Source: Diphasiastrum complanatum
Taxonomy: Eukaryota; Streptophyta; Lycopodiopsida; Lycopodiales; Lycopodiaceae
Length of the DNA stretch: 64,000 bases
Reading direction: 5' to 3'
Assembly: GCA_029204225.1 (NCBI GenBank)
Contig: CM055100.1
Location: 54,865,597-54,929,596 of the forward strand
Shown here: positions 11,761-51,480 of the stretch, piece by piece
Position numbering within the stretch: position 1 is the stretch's first letter
Layout of the letters: every line of letters begins with the position of its first letter
Position numbers and translations under genes: made by a program
The notes under the pieces: model-generated
Seen by the model: only the letters and a program-made list of their open reading frames with translations
What the model was told of the DNA's origin: nothing
Database searches by the model: none

Positions 11761-12269
11761 TATTATGAATGTTTTAAATTTAAGGATCTTGATATACATA
11801 CATGAATCACTTTTTTCAGTCCAAGAGTTGCACAATATTGCAATGATACAAGTTTGTTTAGTTAAGAAAAGAAGGCAAAAGAATAGAACTAGAGTCTAGA
11901 ATCTCGGAGAAAACTAAAAGCAGAGAAGGAATGGCACATTAATGCCACACTATGGTGTGGTTTTTGCACTTGTTGTATTTAGTTAGACTTCCTCACGATT
12001 CTTGAATACCAACCGGATCTAAGTTTTTCCAACATTGTGATGGTCACCGTCTCAACTGATGATGTACTTTTAAGGATACCATACACACACGGCTGAATTT
12101 GACAAGGTCAGCGCTTAACGAAAGAAAACAACAGGTTCCAGCGAAAATAGGTAACGCATCAATTGGCTAAAATCTTCTTATGCAGATTCAACCTGGATCG
12201 TGAATACATCAACAAGTTTACATGAAAATTACAAGAGGAAAGATAAGATACAAGATGTAAATGAGGATA

Positions 12270-12857
12270 CACAGATACAAGATATAAAATCACAAGAGAA
12301 AGTTAAAAGCCGTGAACTCGACGCAGTTTTCTAGGGACTGTACTTATCGAACAAATTGTCAAAAGTATACTGCATACTCTAAAAGTTGTGCGTACGCCGC
12401 ACAGTAAACAGACTGCAATAATGGGTTACAAACTTACAGAGTGACAAAAGCCTGCCTCAAGGCTCTTACATAACATACAAGATATAAAATCACAAACAAG
12501 AAAAAGTTAAAATGCGTGAACTCTACGAAGTTATCTGGAGACTGTACTTATCCAGCAAAATGTTAAAAGTTTACTGCACGCTCTAAAAGTTGTGCGTACG
12601 CAGCACAGTAAACAGACTGCAATAATAGGTTACAAACTTACAGAGCGACAAAGCCTGCCTCAAGGCTCTTACATAAAATACAAGATATAAAATCACAATC
12701 AAGAGAAAGTTAAAAGCCGTGAACTCTACGAAGTTATCTAAGGACTGTACTTATTTTACTGATTACTCTAAAAGTTGTGCGTACGCCGCACAGTAAGCAG
12801 ACTGCAATGATATGTTACAAACTTACACAGAGTGACAAAGCCTACCTCAAGACTCAA
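12270..12857. repeat. ~200-bp tandem repeat, three copies
   Basis: Copies start with GATATAAAATCACAA near 12280, 12481 and 12683. Each runs through GTTAAAAG.CGTGAACTC, the block AAAGTTGTGCGTACGC.GCAC, and GTTACAAACTTACA to GCCTGCCTCAAGGCTC. The third copy has a deletion. The array lies 3' of the unrecognised minus-strand gene ending at 13324. Confidence 0.85.
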
Positions 12858-13323
12858 GAGCTAATCGTCGATAACGCTTTCTTCTTTCACGAATAACAAT
12901 ATGATATTTGCTGTACGAGCAAGTTAGAGAAAGTGACAAAGCGATAGATACATGGAAAATACGTTCAGATGGAATATATTTAAAGAAGAAACATGAAGAA
13001 AACGTGCTTTTGTTTCTTATGCGATAATATGCCTTAGAGTTCCATTTATCAACAAGCTTTATGCTGGAGGTTGCAATTCCATCTCTAGAAAGGAATGTCA
13101 TGCTAGATTTGGAAAGATGTTAAGATTATGTCTCCTACATACGCCTTAACACGAGAAAGCTTGAAATCAGTCCATGATAATTAAACATGTCCTTGCTAAA
13201 GCTTTCCAGGTTACAAACCTTCCGTAAGGATTTACAACTTTTGCAATCAGTGTAAGATCCATTTCTATAAAATCAACGTGCATTGATCTTACAAAACCCC
13301 TTTCTATGAAAGTAAAGACTATT

Positions 13324-14171
13324 TCACATCATGAAGATCAAACGTAGGTCGCTTTGAAAATCAACGTGCCGCGTCTCTGCTATGGCATTTTCTTCTCGAA
13401 ACCAGATTCTAAGCCTTCCTTCGTCTCCTATTGCAAGTTGGTGAGTCATCTGCACATCATCAGTAAATTCCAGAAATCTTGCTAACATAGAAAATGGGAG
13501 CGTCACCGGTTTGAATAGAGAGGTGCACGTTGCCCTTATCCCCCTATTTCTGCTGTTACCTCTTCTATGAACCCACCCTGGACCTACGGCAGAGGCATTC
13601 TCCTGTAGACCACCTTGCAACTCCTGAGGCATCGAGTTTTCATCTATGACTCGGGCCAAATTGTCACCACCACATAACCTGCAAGCAACTCTGCTAAGAA
13701 ACATAGATTTATAAGCCATTGAGCTTTTGCTGCAAAAGATAAGAGCCTACTTTCTGCAAAAGGCAAGAATGTACTTGCAATTGTGCTATGAAAGAGATAG
13801 AACTATCGAATATTGAGGCAGATGTGTATTTTCTACTCGATGTCTTGCTTCACTCATCCAAAATGGAAGCAGAAATTACTTCCAGCTCGCTCAAAGGGTC
13901 GGCTGCAAACTGAAGAGAGTTGAGTCGAATTTATAAGAGAAAAAGATACGAAGTTGTGAAGTAGAAGAATTTCAAAGTACAATGAGGGAATGTGATGTCC
14001 AAGACTACCTGAAAGTGGACTACTGTTCCCAGACTGCATGTTCTGGATGTTGTAGTTCTTAATTTGTGCGAAATGCTGCTCCTCTGTCGGCGATACGGTG
14101 TGGTATATTCTTGGAATTCCCAGCTGAACACGGCAGGCCAGTCGCCACTGAGCCTCTGAGGGTGGTGGAGC
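13324..14171 (-). CDS. 3' part of an unrecognised plant gene, three exons
   Basis: Three exons join with consistent phases on the minus strand: 14171-14009 (acceptor TTATTATTATTCAG, donor GTAGTC), 13902-13854 (acceptor TTCAGTTTGCAG, donor GTGAAG) and 13729-13324 (acceptor TTTTGCAG), ending in TGA. Together they encode 205 residues. These begin APPPSEAQWRLACRVQLGIP, include a CRLCGGDN segment, and end DFQSDLRLIFMM. The 134-codon open frame of the last exon and the matching phases at both junctions argue for a real gene. I do not recognise the family: there is no transposon motif, signal peptide or obvious membrane span. The 5' exons must lie above 14171 and were not found. The first exon's start is phase 0, so a start codon in another exon is needed. 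Confidence 0.55.
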
Positions 14172-14358
14172 CTGAATAATAATAATCGTATCTTATTATT
14201 TGGTGCAAGCATCGTACTGTACCTCGCGATCACACCCTGATATCTTATATTTTGGTGCAAGCATTGTTATTTTACCTCACCATCACGAGCTGGTATGTTA
14301 TTTTTTGATGCCAACAATTATCCTATGTAACTTAGGACAAAGAGGGAGGGTGATGCCC

Positions 14359-14442
14359 TCTCTCTTGGCTAGGCCACATGATTGAGGCTGCCACTCCTGG
14401 ACTCCCTCTTGGCTAGGCAACATGATTGAGGCTGCCACTCCT
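14359..14442. repeat. ~44-bp tandem duplication
   Basis: CTCTTGGCTAGGC.ACATGAT followed by TGAGGCTGCCACTCCT occurs twice, at about 14359 and 14403, with one or two differences. It is noncoding. Just before it, at 14190-14300, two diverged copies of a ~60-bp segment starting TTTGGTGCAAGCAT also sit in tandem. Confidence 0.75.
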
Positions 14443-14581
14443 ACTCCCACCTATGTGTCATCATTTGATCGGGCATGTCTCTTTTAGAAAGTTGACTTTT
14501 TCACCTCAAAAGGCAAAGCCAACCTCCAAAGGAAGAGAGAATATCTAAAAATATTCTCGCTTACCTCAACAATGTGGCCCG

Positions 14582-14583
<2 letters not shown>

Positions 14584-14637
<54 letters not shown>
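14584..14637. repeat. (CT)n microsatellite
   Basis: About 27 uninterrupted CT units. The LINE 3' hairpin seen at other (CT)n tracts in this window is absent here, so this tract could be an unused or decayed target. Confidence 0.95.
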
Positions 14638-14638
<1 letters not shown>

Positions 14639-14639
14639 T

Positions 14640-16100
14640 CTCTTTGGCTACAATGTGTGGAAATGTGCAACCATGACATCAGTGAGAGGTATTGATTGCT
14701 ACACAGCATTACTTGATAGGAGGTGGTTGAATCTATAGTCCCATAGTACTTGCGCATGGGGGGATGTTCATTATGGTGGTTACAAACCTAATTACGTATA
14801 ATTAGTTAGTCGGAAGTCCCTAATCTTAGGATAAAAGAACTTAGATGAAGTTAGTGGACTACATGGTAAGGCTAGAGGTAAATCCAAATGCAAATGTAGA
14901 TGTGAAGTTATGATTGACCTTTAGTGAGTTGTTGCTATATATTGTAGAGCATGGACATTCGGAACTAGTTGTTGCCACTTTGCAATATCACCTTGAGTCC
15001 TCTAAATCGATCCACTACTAAGATGATTCATCTGTTAGACTTGATGTGGGTTATTGTGGTATGGGATGACTTAGCTACTATGTAAGGGATTGATCAAATG
15101 GCAATACAATTTTCCACTAGCTCATAGAGGTGAGCATGGATTTACAATTTAGATGAGAGATGGGAGATTGGAGAATGATAAGTCTCATTAGTAAAAGTGG
15201 GAGATAGAACGTTTTTTGGGAGAAATTGGTGAACAATCTTCTAGCTTTAGATAATCGTTGGTGCAAAGTCCTTTTCTAAAACTAGCTTGCACGAGAAACC
15301 AAAACATCTGTCCATTTGCATACTACTTCATTAATCATAGACGAAGTGTGTCATATACAATAGGATGTTGAACGTATATGATTGACCGGTGAACAATCTC
15401 CATTTCTGTTATTTTAATTTTGTCTTATTCTTTATTTTTGCTATGGAGAACTAGTCATGTTAGAACTTTATGCCATAGCGACTTAGCATTGGAATCAGAG
15501 TTTATGATTCTAGCATCTTTTAGCTAAATTTGGTAGACAGTAATATGCAGATTGCTAAAAACAAATGGTTGTGGGCTATGAAATTTTTTAGTTCTATGCT
15601 TGGTTGACTAAACAATGTGCTTATATCTAGACAAATACAGACTCTACTTCCAAAAAACTGATTGTGAGGTAAAGCTTTGGAGAGGTGGTATGTTATATTT
15701 CCACCTCATACACACTCAAGCTTAGACCTCCTACGTGCAAGGCCAAAGGCAACAACGGCCTTTTCATGTGCTTTACGGCCGGACTACAGGCTATTCTTTT
15801 GTGAATACTGTTTTTTAGTTTTCTAATGTCGGACAAATTAGTTAGTTGATTTTTTTAAAAAAAAAAAAATTCAAGGCATTTTGAAAATGTTCCATCACAT
15901 TAGTGATGTTATTTGCTTGACAAAAACAATAGTTATACGTAATTTTTTAAATTTTCTGAAGTGGCATAAATGTGATTACTCTATTGTAAATTGTTCTGAC
16001 TTGTAATGTTAGGTGAGAATACTAATGTTCTTTTAATAAAGACATGATTTGAGAATTGCTTTCTAACAATTGAGAAGAGCTTTCTTTAAAACAGAAAATT
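14640..16100. other. AT-rich stretch with a possible degenerate LTR-element primer site
   Basis: No exon is recognised. Near 15487, TTGGAATCAGAG resembles a decayed initiator-Met tRNA primer site (TGGTATCAGAGC), so an old LTR element may start here. A poly(A)-like run lies at about 15857-15870. The coding content is too decayed to name. Confidence 0.3.
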
Positions 16101-16730
16101 TATAGTGGTTGGCGCAACCCTTGTAGAAATGCGCTGATATTCCAGTGCATCCAGGTGGCACTCTAAATATTATTGCAAATTTCCTTGGAGTTGTAGATAT
16201 TTGTATTAGCCTTTACTCAACATTGTCCCATTATTTTGCATATCTGAATATTCTTCGAATTTTGTTTAACAATTCTTCGAATTTGAAAATATTCAAACAT
16301 CTAAATTATGCAAACTTCAGTCCATTTTTGTAGGTTGTTCAAGCCTCCTTTAAAACTAAAATTTATAAGAAAAAATCATATACAAGAATTTACAGATTTA
16401 TATATACATCTAATCCTCATTACTATTGATTTCTATCGAAGATAGAAATCCAACATTGTCCCTCAAAATGTGGATCTTAGAAAATCTGATGTTTCAAATT
16501 CAACAAATTGTTAAATTTGTTCTGATTGTTGATTGCTAATGCCTTTGTGAAAATGTATATAATCATGAATTGTGTTCTGCAAAAAACTAGAATGATCTCC
16601 CTTTTATGTATTTTGTCTCTGACGAATGATATTTTATCTCAATGTGTTTGCTCCTGGAATGATGCCTAGGATTCACTTAGCAATTATACTCTGATTATCA
16701 CAAAATACAAAAGTACTTTGTGATTGATGA
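16100..16730 (-). mobile_element. Decayed Copia RNase H end, polypurine tract and LTR start
   Basis: Minus-strand translation of about 16720-16480 across frames gives the usual Copia RNase H terminus: a CDNQSIIAK-like piece, then DKIHKREI, then FTKALA. A polypurine tract (TTTTGAGGGACAA) ends at 16456 and is followed at 16455 by TGTTGGATTTCTATC, a typical Copia LTR start. The LTR runs toward about 16100; its far end is uncertain. There are many stops, so it is long dead. Confidence 0.7.
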
Positions 16731-19450
16731 AAGGTAAGATCTGACATCATTTCCTACTTATGGCCAAATCATGGCTTTATATGTGGAATTGACTATTCTG
16801 CCTCCTAGGCCAAAATTGACCCTATCATCATCCTACACATGGATGGTAACAAAAAAGTTTATTTAACCCCTAGATTCAACATTGATGACTTTTTGAATTT
16901 TCATAGATCAACCAATTATTCAACTAGTGTATTTGAAGTTTTACTTCCTTTGAAAGTCTTTTGTAGACAGGATTGATTTGGTTGGATTTCCCTTTTGGTG
17001 GTTGTGATTGTTTCACTATGTTTTCTAGTCTTGTTTGCTTGAAGTGTGGCCTTCGTAACTTTGGGCATGTCTTGTGGTATAACATATGACCAAGCCTTGC
17101 TTAATTATGTACATGCTTTAGACAAACAATGACAACATTCGTAAGAGCTAATTATATCAAGGTTGTAGCCTATGGTATAAGGCTTTAAAGCTTGGCATGT
17201 GGAACTATGGGATTTCTATGCTACTAGTATGCATTGGATTCAATATTACATCTACACATCATGCAATCTTACTGTGATCTTCTCAAGGTGGAGTTGGATA
17301 ACTGCAATCAATTTTGACTTCTAACAAGTTATAGAGGTATTTTATTGCATAATGTTGCCAATTGAAATTGCTTAAAATGGGGAATATCCACACAAGCTCA
17401 TTGCGACAAATTTTTAAGAGATAACATTACCGGTGCTTCATTGTTAACGTGTTACAATGTAATTTTGGGAAAGAAATTTCTTACTTGCAAATGTATGCGC
17501 TTTTGTTAGCATTTTCTTGAAAAACAAAGCTTTGATCATATTGAATGTATGATATAGGCCCTTGTTCAAAGATGTCAAACCACAAGTGTATTCATTTTGA
17601 TAGAAGCTATTGATATCCTTGTTTTCCTAAAGCATGGGCTCCATGAATATTTTGTGATTATAGAATGTTACAATACTTTGATTATATATTTGTGATGTTA
17701 CATTTGTTTTTATTTGTGATTGGGAATGGCATATATTGTAGACAAGTAGAACACACATTTTGACATTCAAATAAGTATGCTTTAGTTATATGATTCACTT
17801 TTTTTTGTCATAAGATGTAGTGCCAAAGCATATACCTATAACTAAGTGAATATGTGATTACTTTTTGAGAACAATCATTTTCAATAAATGTAAATCACTT
17901 AAATTTCTCATAAGTTTTATTGTTTATATGCTTTCCAAAGGAATATTTTGAATATTCGATGGCATTTAAATATATCATTGTTGTAATGCTTTACATGTTC
18001 TTGAATGTATGAAAATCTAGGTATTATTTTATAGACTTGAAAATGTCGTTCCACATTTGCAGAGAATAACATAATATCCAAAGAATATGCTGAAAACAAA
18101 TTATATACTTTTGGTAAGATATGCCTTAGCCTAATCCTACACAGCTCTACAAATGTTGTCGGGTGAACACCTTTTTGCAACATAATTGCATTGAAGTCTA
18201 TTTTTCATGCTATACAATCCACCCTTTGGGGTGCTAGAAAGGCAAAAATCATCTTCATTATTGCATGTTATGCATGGTCATAATCATATGTGTGTCACAA
18301 AATCATGCTTCAAGTTCATCATATGAATGTGTCTTGTACATTGAATTGTAAATCTACACCAACTCCAATAAAGGCCACAATAATATAGGTACATAGTCAT
18401 CACATGTTTTCTTTCTCACTTACGTAGTTGACTCTCGTGAGACCAAATAGTCAAAGAATCATTGTTATACACTTTTGTGAGTTTGCAATCAAACAAGGAG
18501 TCCACATCACCTTGATACAATCAAAATTCAAATAATTGATGATAACAAAAAAAAATTAGCAATTACCTGAGTTGAGAAATTTGCATGTTTCCTTGAAATT
18601 CACATTATTTTGATGTATACTCTATTATATGGAATCAATTAGTGTTTAATTATGTTACAGACATGGTATGCTTTTAGCATTCCATATGACTCCTCCCTAG
18701 TTATCAACAATAAGCACATGAAGTCAAGAACTTTCCCTTCTTCGTCATAATGACCCCTAAAACTTTTCAATAGGGACAACGAACACCTAAAGTCTTTTCA
18801 AATGCATGATGTTTCCCATATAAGCCAATGATGTTTTTCTTTATCTCCAACAATATTTGAGGTCCTTAGTCATATCTAATCTATAGATATTGTCCAGCCA
18901 TTTCTAACAACATTTTAGAAAGATACCCAAGGTAATTAAAGTTAATATAGAGATATTGCAATGGACAATAAATTTAATTAGCCTTAGTCAAATTGATTAT
19001 AAGGCTTGTCATTTCCAATTTGTTAAGATAATATGTCTCTTATTATCTATATCGGATCATTTTTAATAAATAGTGATAATGTTCATGTTTTCACTAAAGT
19101 TTATCATTTGGTGATTTTCAACAAATAACATTTGTGTGAAGATCTTGACCAGAAAAAGATATAATGTTATACATGCAACACATATATTTATTATATCTCC
19201 CATCTTCCCACCCATTGTGGTCATGGAAATATAGAGTGCAAAATGTGGCCATGTACATGCACACTGATATTTACCCAATATTATGGTTGCTACTAATGTA
19301 ATGGTAATAGCTCTCAACTAATCATTCAATTTTATTATTTTTAAAATTTACAATAATTTATTGCTTGATTTGTCTATATCAAAATTTACCTCTTAAAAAA
19401 TGAGTCATTGAGTGTGTGACTACTAATAATCCATGCAATGTAGTGATGAA
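16730..19450. other. AT-rich stretch, probably decayed retroelement DNA
   Basis: This lies upstream, in minus-strand sense, of the Copia 3' end at 16455-16730, so part of it may be that element's eroded body. I could not identify RT, integrase or gag motifs. No host exon is recognised. Confidence 0.35.
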
Positions 19451-19455
19451 GTTCG

Positions 19456-20990
19456 TTGATGAGTGTGGTGACTAATGGAGAGGGCTCATGCAATGCTTTG
19501 GATTTCCAATGTTATATCAAGGGTGTAAAGCTAAATGTCGAGGGCACTAAGAGAATCATCTCATTTTATCAATGTCTACAAAATATTCGTGGCAACAATA
19601 GGTTGCCATTAAAAACGTTGCATGACAAGTTGGATCAAGACTCTTCGTCATCTTCTCAAGTGACTGAAGCCATCAAAAATCCACAGCTCACAATCATGCT
19701 AAAATCAACATGTTGAATGAGGAATCTTGTCGTGCACTAGTTCACGTGATGCCTGAAGGCTTCAAGAATTATACTTTAGACAACATGGTGATCATGCTAT
19801 CCAAGGAGCAGAGAGAGCCTGACAAGGCTCAAGACGACAAAGAACAAGTCTACGAAGGACCTACTCAAACACAGCCGATGAATCTAGTGGAGCCAAGAGA
19901 TGAAGACAAAATTGTTCATGTGGAAGCACAACTGACACCCACTCAGTTCACTCGGCTACAAAACTTGTTGATGGAATACCGTGACTGTTTTTCATGGTCA
20001 TACAAAAAGTTCAAGGGTATACCCTCAACCGTAGTCCAGCATACTATACCCTTGGTGGAAGGAGCAGTCCCCAAGGTGAGCCATTATTATCGCTACAACC
20101 CGAACTACACAGAGCTGATCAAATAAGAGCCATAGAAGCTGCTTGATGTCGATTTCATTTATGAGATTTAGCACACAGAATGTTATAGTACTCAAGAAGA
20201 ATGGCAAGATGTGTATTTGTGTAAATTTGAAGGCCTTAAATGCTATGACAAGGAATCATCATTTTTTCCTACCTTTCACAAAAAGTGGTTTAGATCACGT
20301 AGCTGGAGCAGAAGCCTACAATTTTCTGGATGACTTCAGCATCTATAATCAGGTCAAGATCGCACCTAAAGATCAACATAAGACCACAGTCACCATTGAA
20401 TGGAGAACTTATGACTATGAGGTGATGTCGTTTGAACTTTGCAATGCCTCGAGTACCTTCCAAAGAGTTATGCAAATGGCATTCAAAGATTACTTACAGA
20501 AGTTTCTGAAAAATTTCTTGGACAATCTGTGTGTGGAAGGAGACCTAACAACAAGCACTTGTCTCAACCGAAGAAAGCGCTAATTCAATGTCGCAAGTAC
20601 AAAATCTCTTTGAACCTAGAAAAGTGTCAATTTTGGGCGATTTTGGGCGATGCACAGCCTGATTCTAGGCCACATTGTATCAAGACATGAAATTGCCACT
20701 GATCTCTTCAAGATACGAGTCATCGTAGATCTACCACCACCATCGACGATTTACTAAGTGTATATATTTATGGGGCACGGTAACTACAATCGGATCTTCA
20801 TGTTTAGACTTTGCAGAGTTATCCAGGTCAATTTACAATCTCACTACATATTCACATTGGACAGAGAAATCCCTACAGGCTTTCCAAAACCTAAAGGAAG
20901 CATTGATCTCAGCACCTATTTTACCACTGCCCAATTGGACTATTGAATTTCATGTATGCTATTCCATCTTGATCCAGCCAGGAGAGCACA
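19456..20990 (+). mobile_element. Decayed Gypsy protease-RT-RNase H fragment
   Basis: Order on the plus strand: a gag/protease tail (19456-19715); the RT approach (LTPTQFTRLQNLLMEYRDCF, then HTIPLVEGAVPK and RYNPNY, to 20126); RT core (VLKKNGKMCICVNLKALNA, FLDDFSIYNQVKIAPKDQ, ELCNASSTFQRVM); and then RNase H pieces near 20640-20990 (GHIVSRHEI, LISAPILPLP, DFPIRYAS). The catalytic YVDD position reads FLDN, so the RT is inactive. Multiple frameshifts. It ends just before the (CT)n tract at 21076. Confidence 0.85.
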
Positions 20991-21072
20991 AAAAGGATTT
21001 TCCAATTCGTTATGCTAGTTGACAACTCGATGACGCAAAGATGAACTACTCAACAATCAACCACTAACTAAT

Positions 21073-22490
<1,418 letters not shown>

Positions 22491-22499
22491 TATTTTCTC

Positions 22500-24110
22500 G
22501 TACGCAGTCCCATAATCTTTTAAAATTCTAAAATAAACCCAATCATCTACCTTAATATCTCTAGGAGATCTCTTAAGATTGGCATAATGCTTAGCCATGT
22601 TTTGAGCAATACAAATACTTTCATGACCTAATTACATTATTTCTTGCATTTCATGCAAGAAATCCACAACCTTTTGAACCTTAACAAATTTCATCTTCAC
22701 AACTGGAGATTTAGGTTGCTAATAGTACATAAGCATAAACAAACTGTACTTTGTAGTAAAAGGTTTTTTTACTATTATAAGCAAATTCTGTCAAAGAGAA
22801 TATTTCCAATGATATTCCTGTGAAAAAACATAAGACCAGTTTCCATTGTCCGATTAGTCCTTTCAGTCCATCCCTCTGATTCAAAAATATCAATATAACT
22901 AAAACTAAAAAGTCTCAAATTTATGAAACAAAAAACTGAAAATGACTTATGAATTTCATATTTCTATCGATAAATATCACTCGACAATCCAAACAACTTA
23001 AACAATCTTTTATCTAAAATCTAAACCATATATAAAACATGTGTCATTGGCTTGATCGAAATAAATTTAACTAACTAAATTAACCTATCTACAACTATCC
23101 AAATAAAATCGTTTTGTTATTCCTAAGAAGTCCAACTATAAAATCCCTAAATATGTTCTGCTATCTCTTATCAGAGATATCTAAGAAATGTAATAAACCA
23201 TTAATTTCAACTTTAGCTAGTTGACACGAATTACATTCACCACATAAAACTCAATGAATTAATTAAATTTTGGTAAATAAAACTCTCTTCTAACCAAAGA
23301 CTCTATGTATGCCTAGATGACCCATACAATGTGTATGTCATGAATTTATTTTTCCAAAAGGTCATTCGATGATGCACATTTTTCCATTCCGAAATAACAA
23401 TTTGTTTCAAATTATACATATATTATTTCACAATCTTCTTATTTTTCTTAGTTAATCAAGATCTTTCTGAGCTCTCTCAATTTCATTCTTGCCTAAGCCA
23501 ATATGGAAAATCTTCCATATCTAACCGAATTGAACGACGTTTTCATACAACCCTTTGAACAAAAGATATAAATTGGTCAAAATCTACGTGAATGAAAGTT
23601 TGATTCACCAATTCGACTAAGGTCATCGGCAACTTGATTAAAACTTTTTTTTATATATTGGGTGTCATGATCAAACTCTTCTATCAACTTAGCCCATCGA
23701 ATTCTCTAATAAAAAAAATCTTGTTGATTACAACACGTAAGAGACTGCTGATCCACACACTATAAATTTATTACCATACAATTAGTGTCTACCAATTTTC
23801 AGTGTACGAATGACTGCATAATTCTTTTTCCTAGGTTGTATAGCACAATTGAGGTCCAACAAATATTTCACTTTCAAATGCTATTGGCCTGTAATAGAAC
23901 TGCTCCAATTGTAATATCATATATGTTGATTCTTATGACAAGGTTGATTTGGATTTACAATCTCTAACACAAGAATGAAAATGATCAAGCCTTTGAGTTT
24001 CTCAAAACATTGTTTCAATTCTTCATTCCATACAATAAGTGGACTAAATTGACCTCTTTTCTTTTGGTTAACTCTACTTTTCGTCAAAGTACTAAGAGGT
24101 GCCACAAATT
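22500..24110 (-). mobile_element. Heavily decayed Gypsy RNase H-integrase remnant
   Basis: Minus-strand frames show WNEELKQCFEKLKGL (RNase H start, about 24035-23990). Much further on, at 22893-22711, LTEFAYNSKKTF and GQWKL resemble the end of a Gypsy integrase core (normally LAEFAYN). The order is right for one element spanning about 1.6 kb. Stops and frameshifts are frequent; the exact limits are unknown. Confidence 0.55.
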
Positions 24111-26213
24111 TGACATATTTTCAATAAATCTACAAAAAACTACAATAAATCCTAACACCTAAAAATCCTTCTTACAAAGCCAAAAGAAGCGAAACCACAC
24201 AATGAACTAAAATCTAGGATCACACAATAATAGCTATACTAGATAATCTTGGAAAATTTGAATCTTATTGACTCTAGTGTAATCTTACCATAGATCCTTG
24301 TGGTTGATGTTTTTGTGTTTTATCAGTCAGCAAAATACTTACACAAAGAATGCCAAGAGTGTAAATATTAATAGTAAAAAAAGCCAACAAAGAAATCCAA
24401 AAATTTGACAAGCTTCTTAAGATTGAAGGCACTTTTTGACAACAGCACCCAAATTTTATGTTACCCAATTCTTTCACCCTTGAAAAATTCCAAGAAATCC
24501 AAGCATTCTCAAGAAGGGGATTAGGAGCAGTCCATTAGAGAGTATAGGTGTAGTAAAGGGATCAATCCTACCAGCTACACTATAGGAGTAGAGTACTTGT
24601 GTAACATATTAATCAAAAACTAATCAAACGAGACTACTTCAATTAAAAAAATTGATGAACCACCTACACTATGCTCAACATAGATCAAATGTCTCTTCTG
24701 CCGGGTTATCACTTTTTTTGGGCACCTTCAGTTTTTTTCTTGTCTCTTTTGAGTACAAAGAAAAGGAATATTCCTACCTAATGGCTTAAAACCTTCATAA
24801 AATAGTATCTAACACCCGACTAATGCATGCTAAAGCAAGAAAAAAGAGAGGGCAGAGAGTAGGAGTAATAGCTAATGGAGGCAAGGCCATCGTAGAAGCT
24901 TTAAACCACTTCTAGGCCTCATGGAGCATCATCCTTCATTGCTTTTATAAGTCTAAGCCAATAACATCTAGAATAAGACAGTAGTGTTATGGACTCCACA
25001 TATATTACTAAAGTGAAATGGTGCACATGTTGAAAGAAAAGTTATTCTCCATTTTTATAAGAAGAAACAGAGAAGCTAGCTTAATTCCTATTGCCCTCCT
25101 ATGGGCAGATCCAAAATAATATATAGAAAAAATGATGAGTCACATTATTGAAATTTGAATTACAGGAAATGTGAGAATTGCATTTCAAATATAAATCTTC
25201 TAGAAAAAAACAGCAAATATCTCCACATATTTCAGTACAATAATTCAGGCACTCAATTTGAGAGTCGTGTATAAAGAAGGATGGGAACAAGTAAATAAAT
25301 TCTCCAAAGAAATTTTTTAGTAACATGAATCTATATAAATAGAACTGCAGCTCTTGTTGCTGAGCTGTAACAATTGTAACATAATTCTGAATGTAACTTC
25401 TTCACACAATATTACAGAAAAAATACTTTTGCTATATAATGATATTGACAAACCATCAGTGCCACCCTAGACTCTACACTCTAAACCTTAAGCCTTTAGC
25501 ATCCCCAACTTTTGAACTTACCAATTCTTTAGGACAAACCCAACTTCCTCTACAACCATACTGTCTTGATCATATGCATCACAGAAGCATCCTATCTTGA
25601 ATTGCTTGTATGAGTAGATTCATGGAAGATCATGGTTTTGGTACTCATGCTTCTCCTGCATTTTTTGTCAAGAGCTATATCTGACCGATCACAATCTCCT
25701 GAAATGTATCTAATGTCATAGAAGATTTTCTAGAAACTAAAGCCCGTATGACCTGTCTATTTCATCAAGCATTCAAGGACATGTAGTCCCTCTTAATGGC
25801 CGCTAAGATCTCTGAACTTAGATGAGGCGTATAATTATCACTCTGCATCGAGACATGCATTACTTTGGAAATGAAGATATCCAACCACTAGAACACTTGA
25901 CAGTTATACCACGGACAGTCCCTTGACAATGACACGTGGTCATCGATGAGAAGGAATATGTCGATAAAAGATCTATTTTGCGTATTCCCTATTACTGTGA
26001 TAATCAGTACAAACAGGCATGACTTTCTTCCTTCTGCAGCGCAGACGGTTGAAGTACACCCTAGAACTGATTTCCTTGCGTGTTTTGAGCTTATAGAGAT
26101 ACCATCTTCTAGGCATTCAAATGCTCTGGTCGCCATTTGGACTTGCCTTGAACCCCGCAATAAAAGCTTTGAGTAACTTATCAAATCAGAAAATGGCAGT
26201 AAGCCTTATCTCC
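24111..26213. other. 3' flank of the POLQ-like gene, no gene seen
   Basis: AT-rich DNA. The segment just below 26214 should hold the 3' UTR of the minus-strand polymerase gene. Open frames at 25888-26184 on both strands overlap that UTR and show no family motif. Confidence 0.4.
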
Positions 26214-51065
<24,852 letters not shown>

Positions 51066-51480
51066 CTGCACAAGTAAAATTTAAAGTAATTGCTGAATTA
51101 AGCTGCAAATTGATAGGCATTCTTGAATTATACTCTTTTCCTATCCCGAAAAGAAAATCAATATGATTTCCCAGTAAACTGTTCGGTTAATGCTATGATC
51201 CCCTGAACAAAGTATACGATAAAAGAAGCAACAATTCCATATACAAAAACTGAAAAAATGAAGAACATCAAACGTATCATCAATAAATTCCCTTCTAGTA
51301 AAAGTTTAGATGGGACTTGAGTTTCAAAGTCTTGCCCCTTTGTCTTTTACCAAACAAAAACTAATTTTGACTTTCCTGGGATTCTAAAAGTTTCTTAGCC
51401 ATTAGAATATTGTTGGCCCTCTCTAGAATCACACTCACGATGAATCTCAATTTTAAGAGTTTTAAATCTTTTGATACCTG
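51066..51480. other. Intron-like DNA upstream of TEB exon 1
   Basis: No minus-strand exon of the POLQ helicase region is visible here or up to 64000, so this should be the start of another long intron (at least ~12.9 kb if nothing was missed). Confidence 0.5.

Noticed and set aside
17917-18183. 88-codon minus-strand ORF as part of the Copia remnant
   Set aside because: Position and strand fit an eroded Copia body, but no RT or integrase block could be matched, so it was left in the unassigned stretch.
19063-19317. 84-codon minus-strand ORF with hydrophobic start
   Set aside because: AT-rich, no family motif, no splice context; likely chance.
25888-26184. Overlapping 98- and 76-codon ORFs on opposite strands below the TEB stop
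   Set aside because: They sit in the presumed 3' UTR of TEB, lack motifs and overlap each other; not supported as genes.
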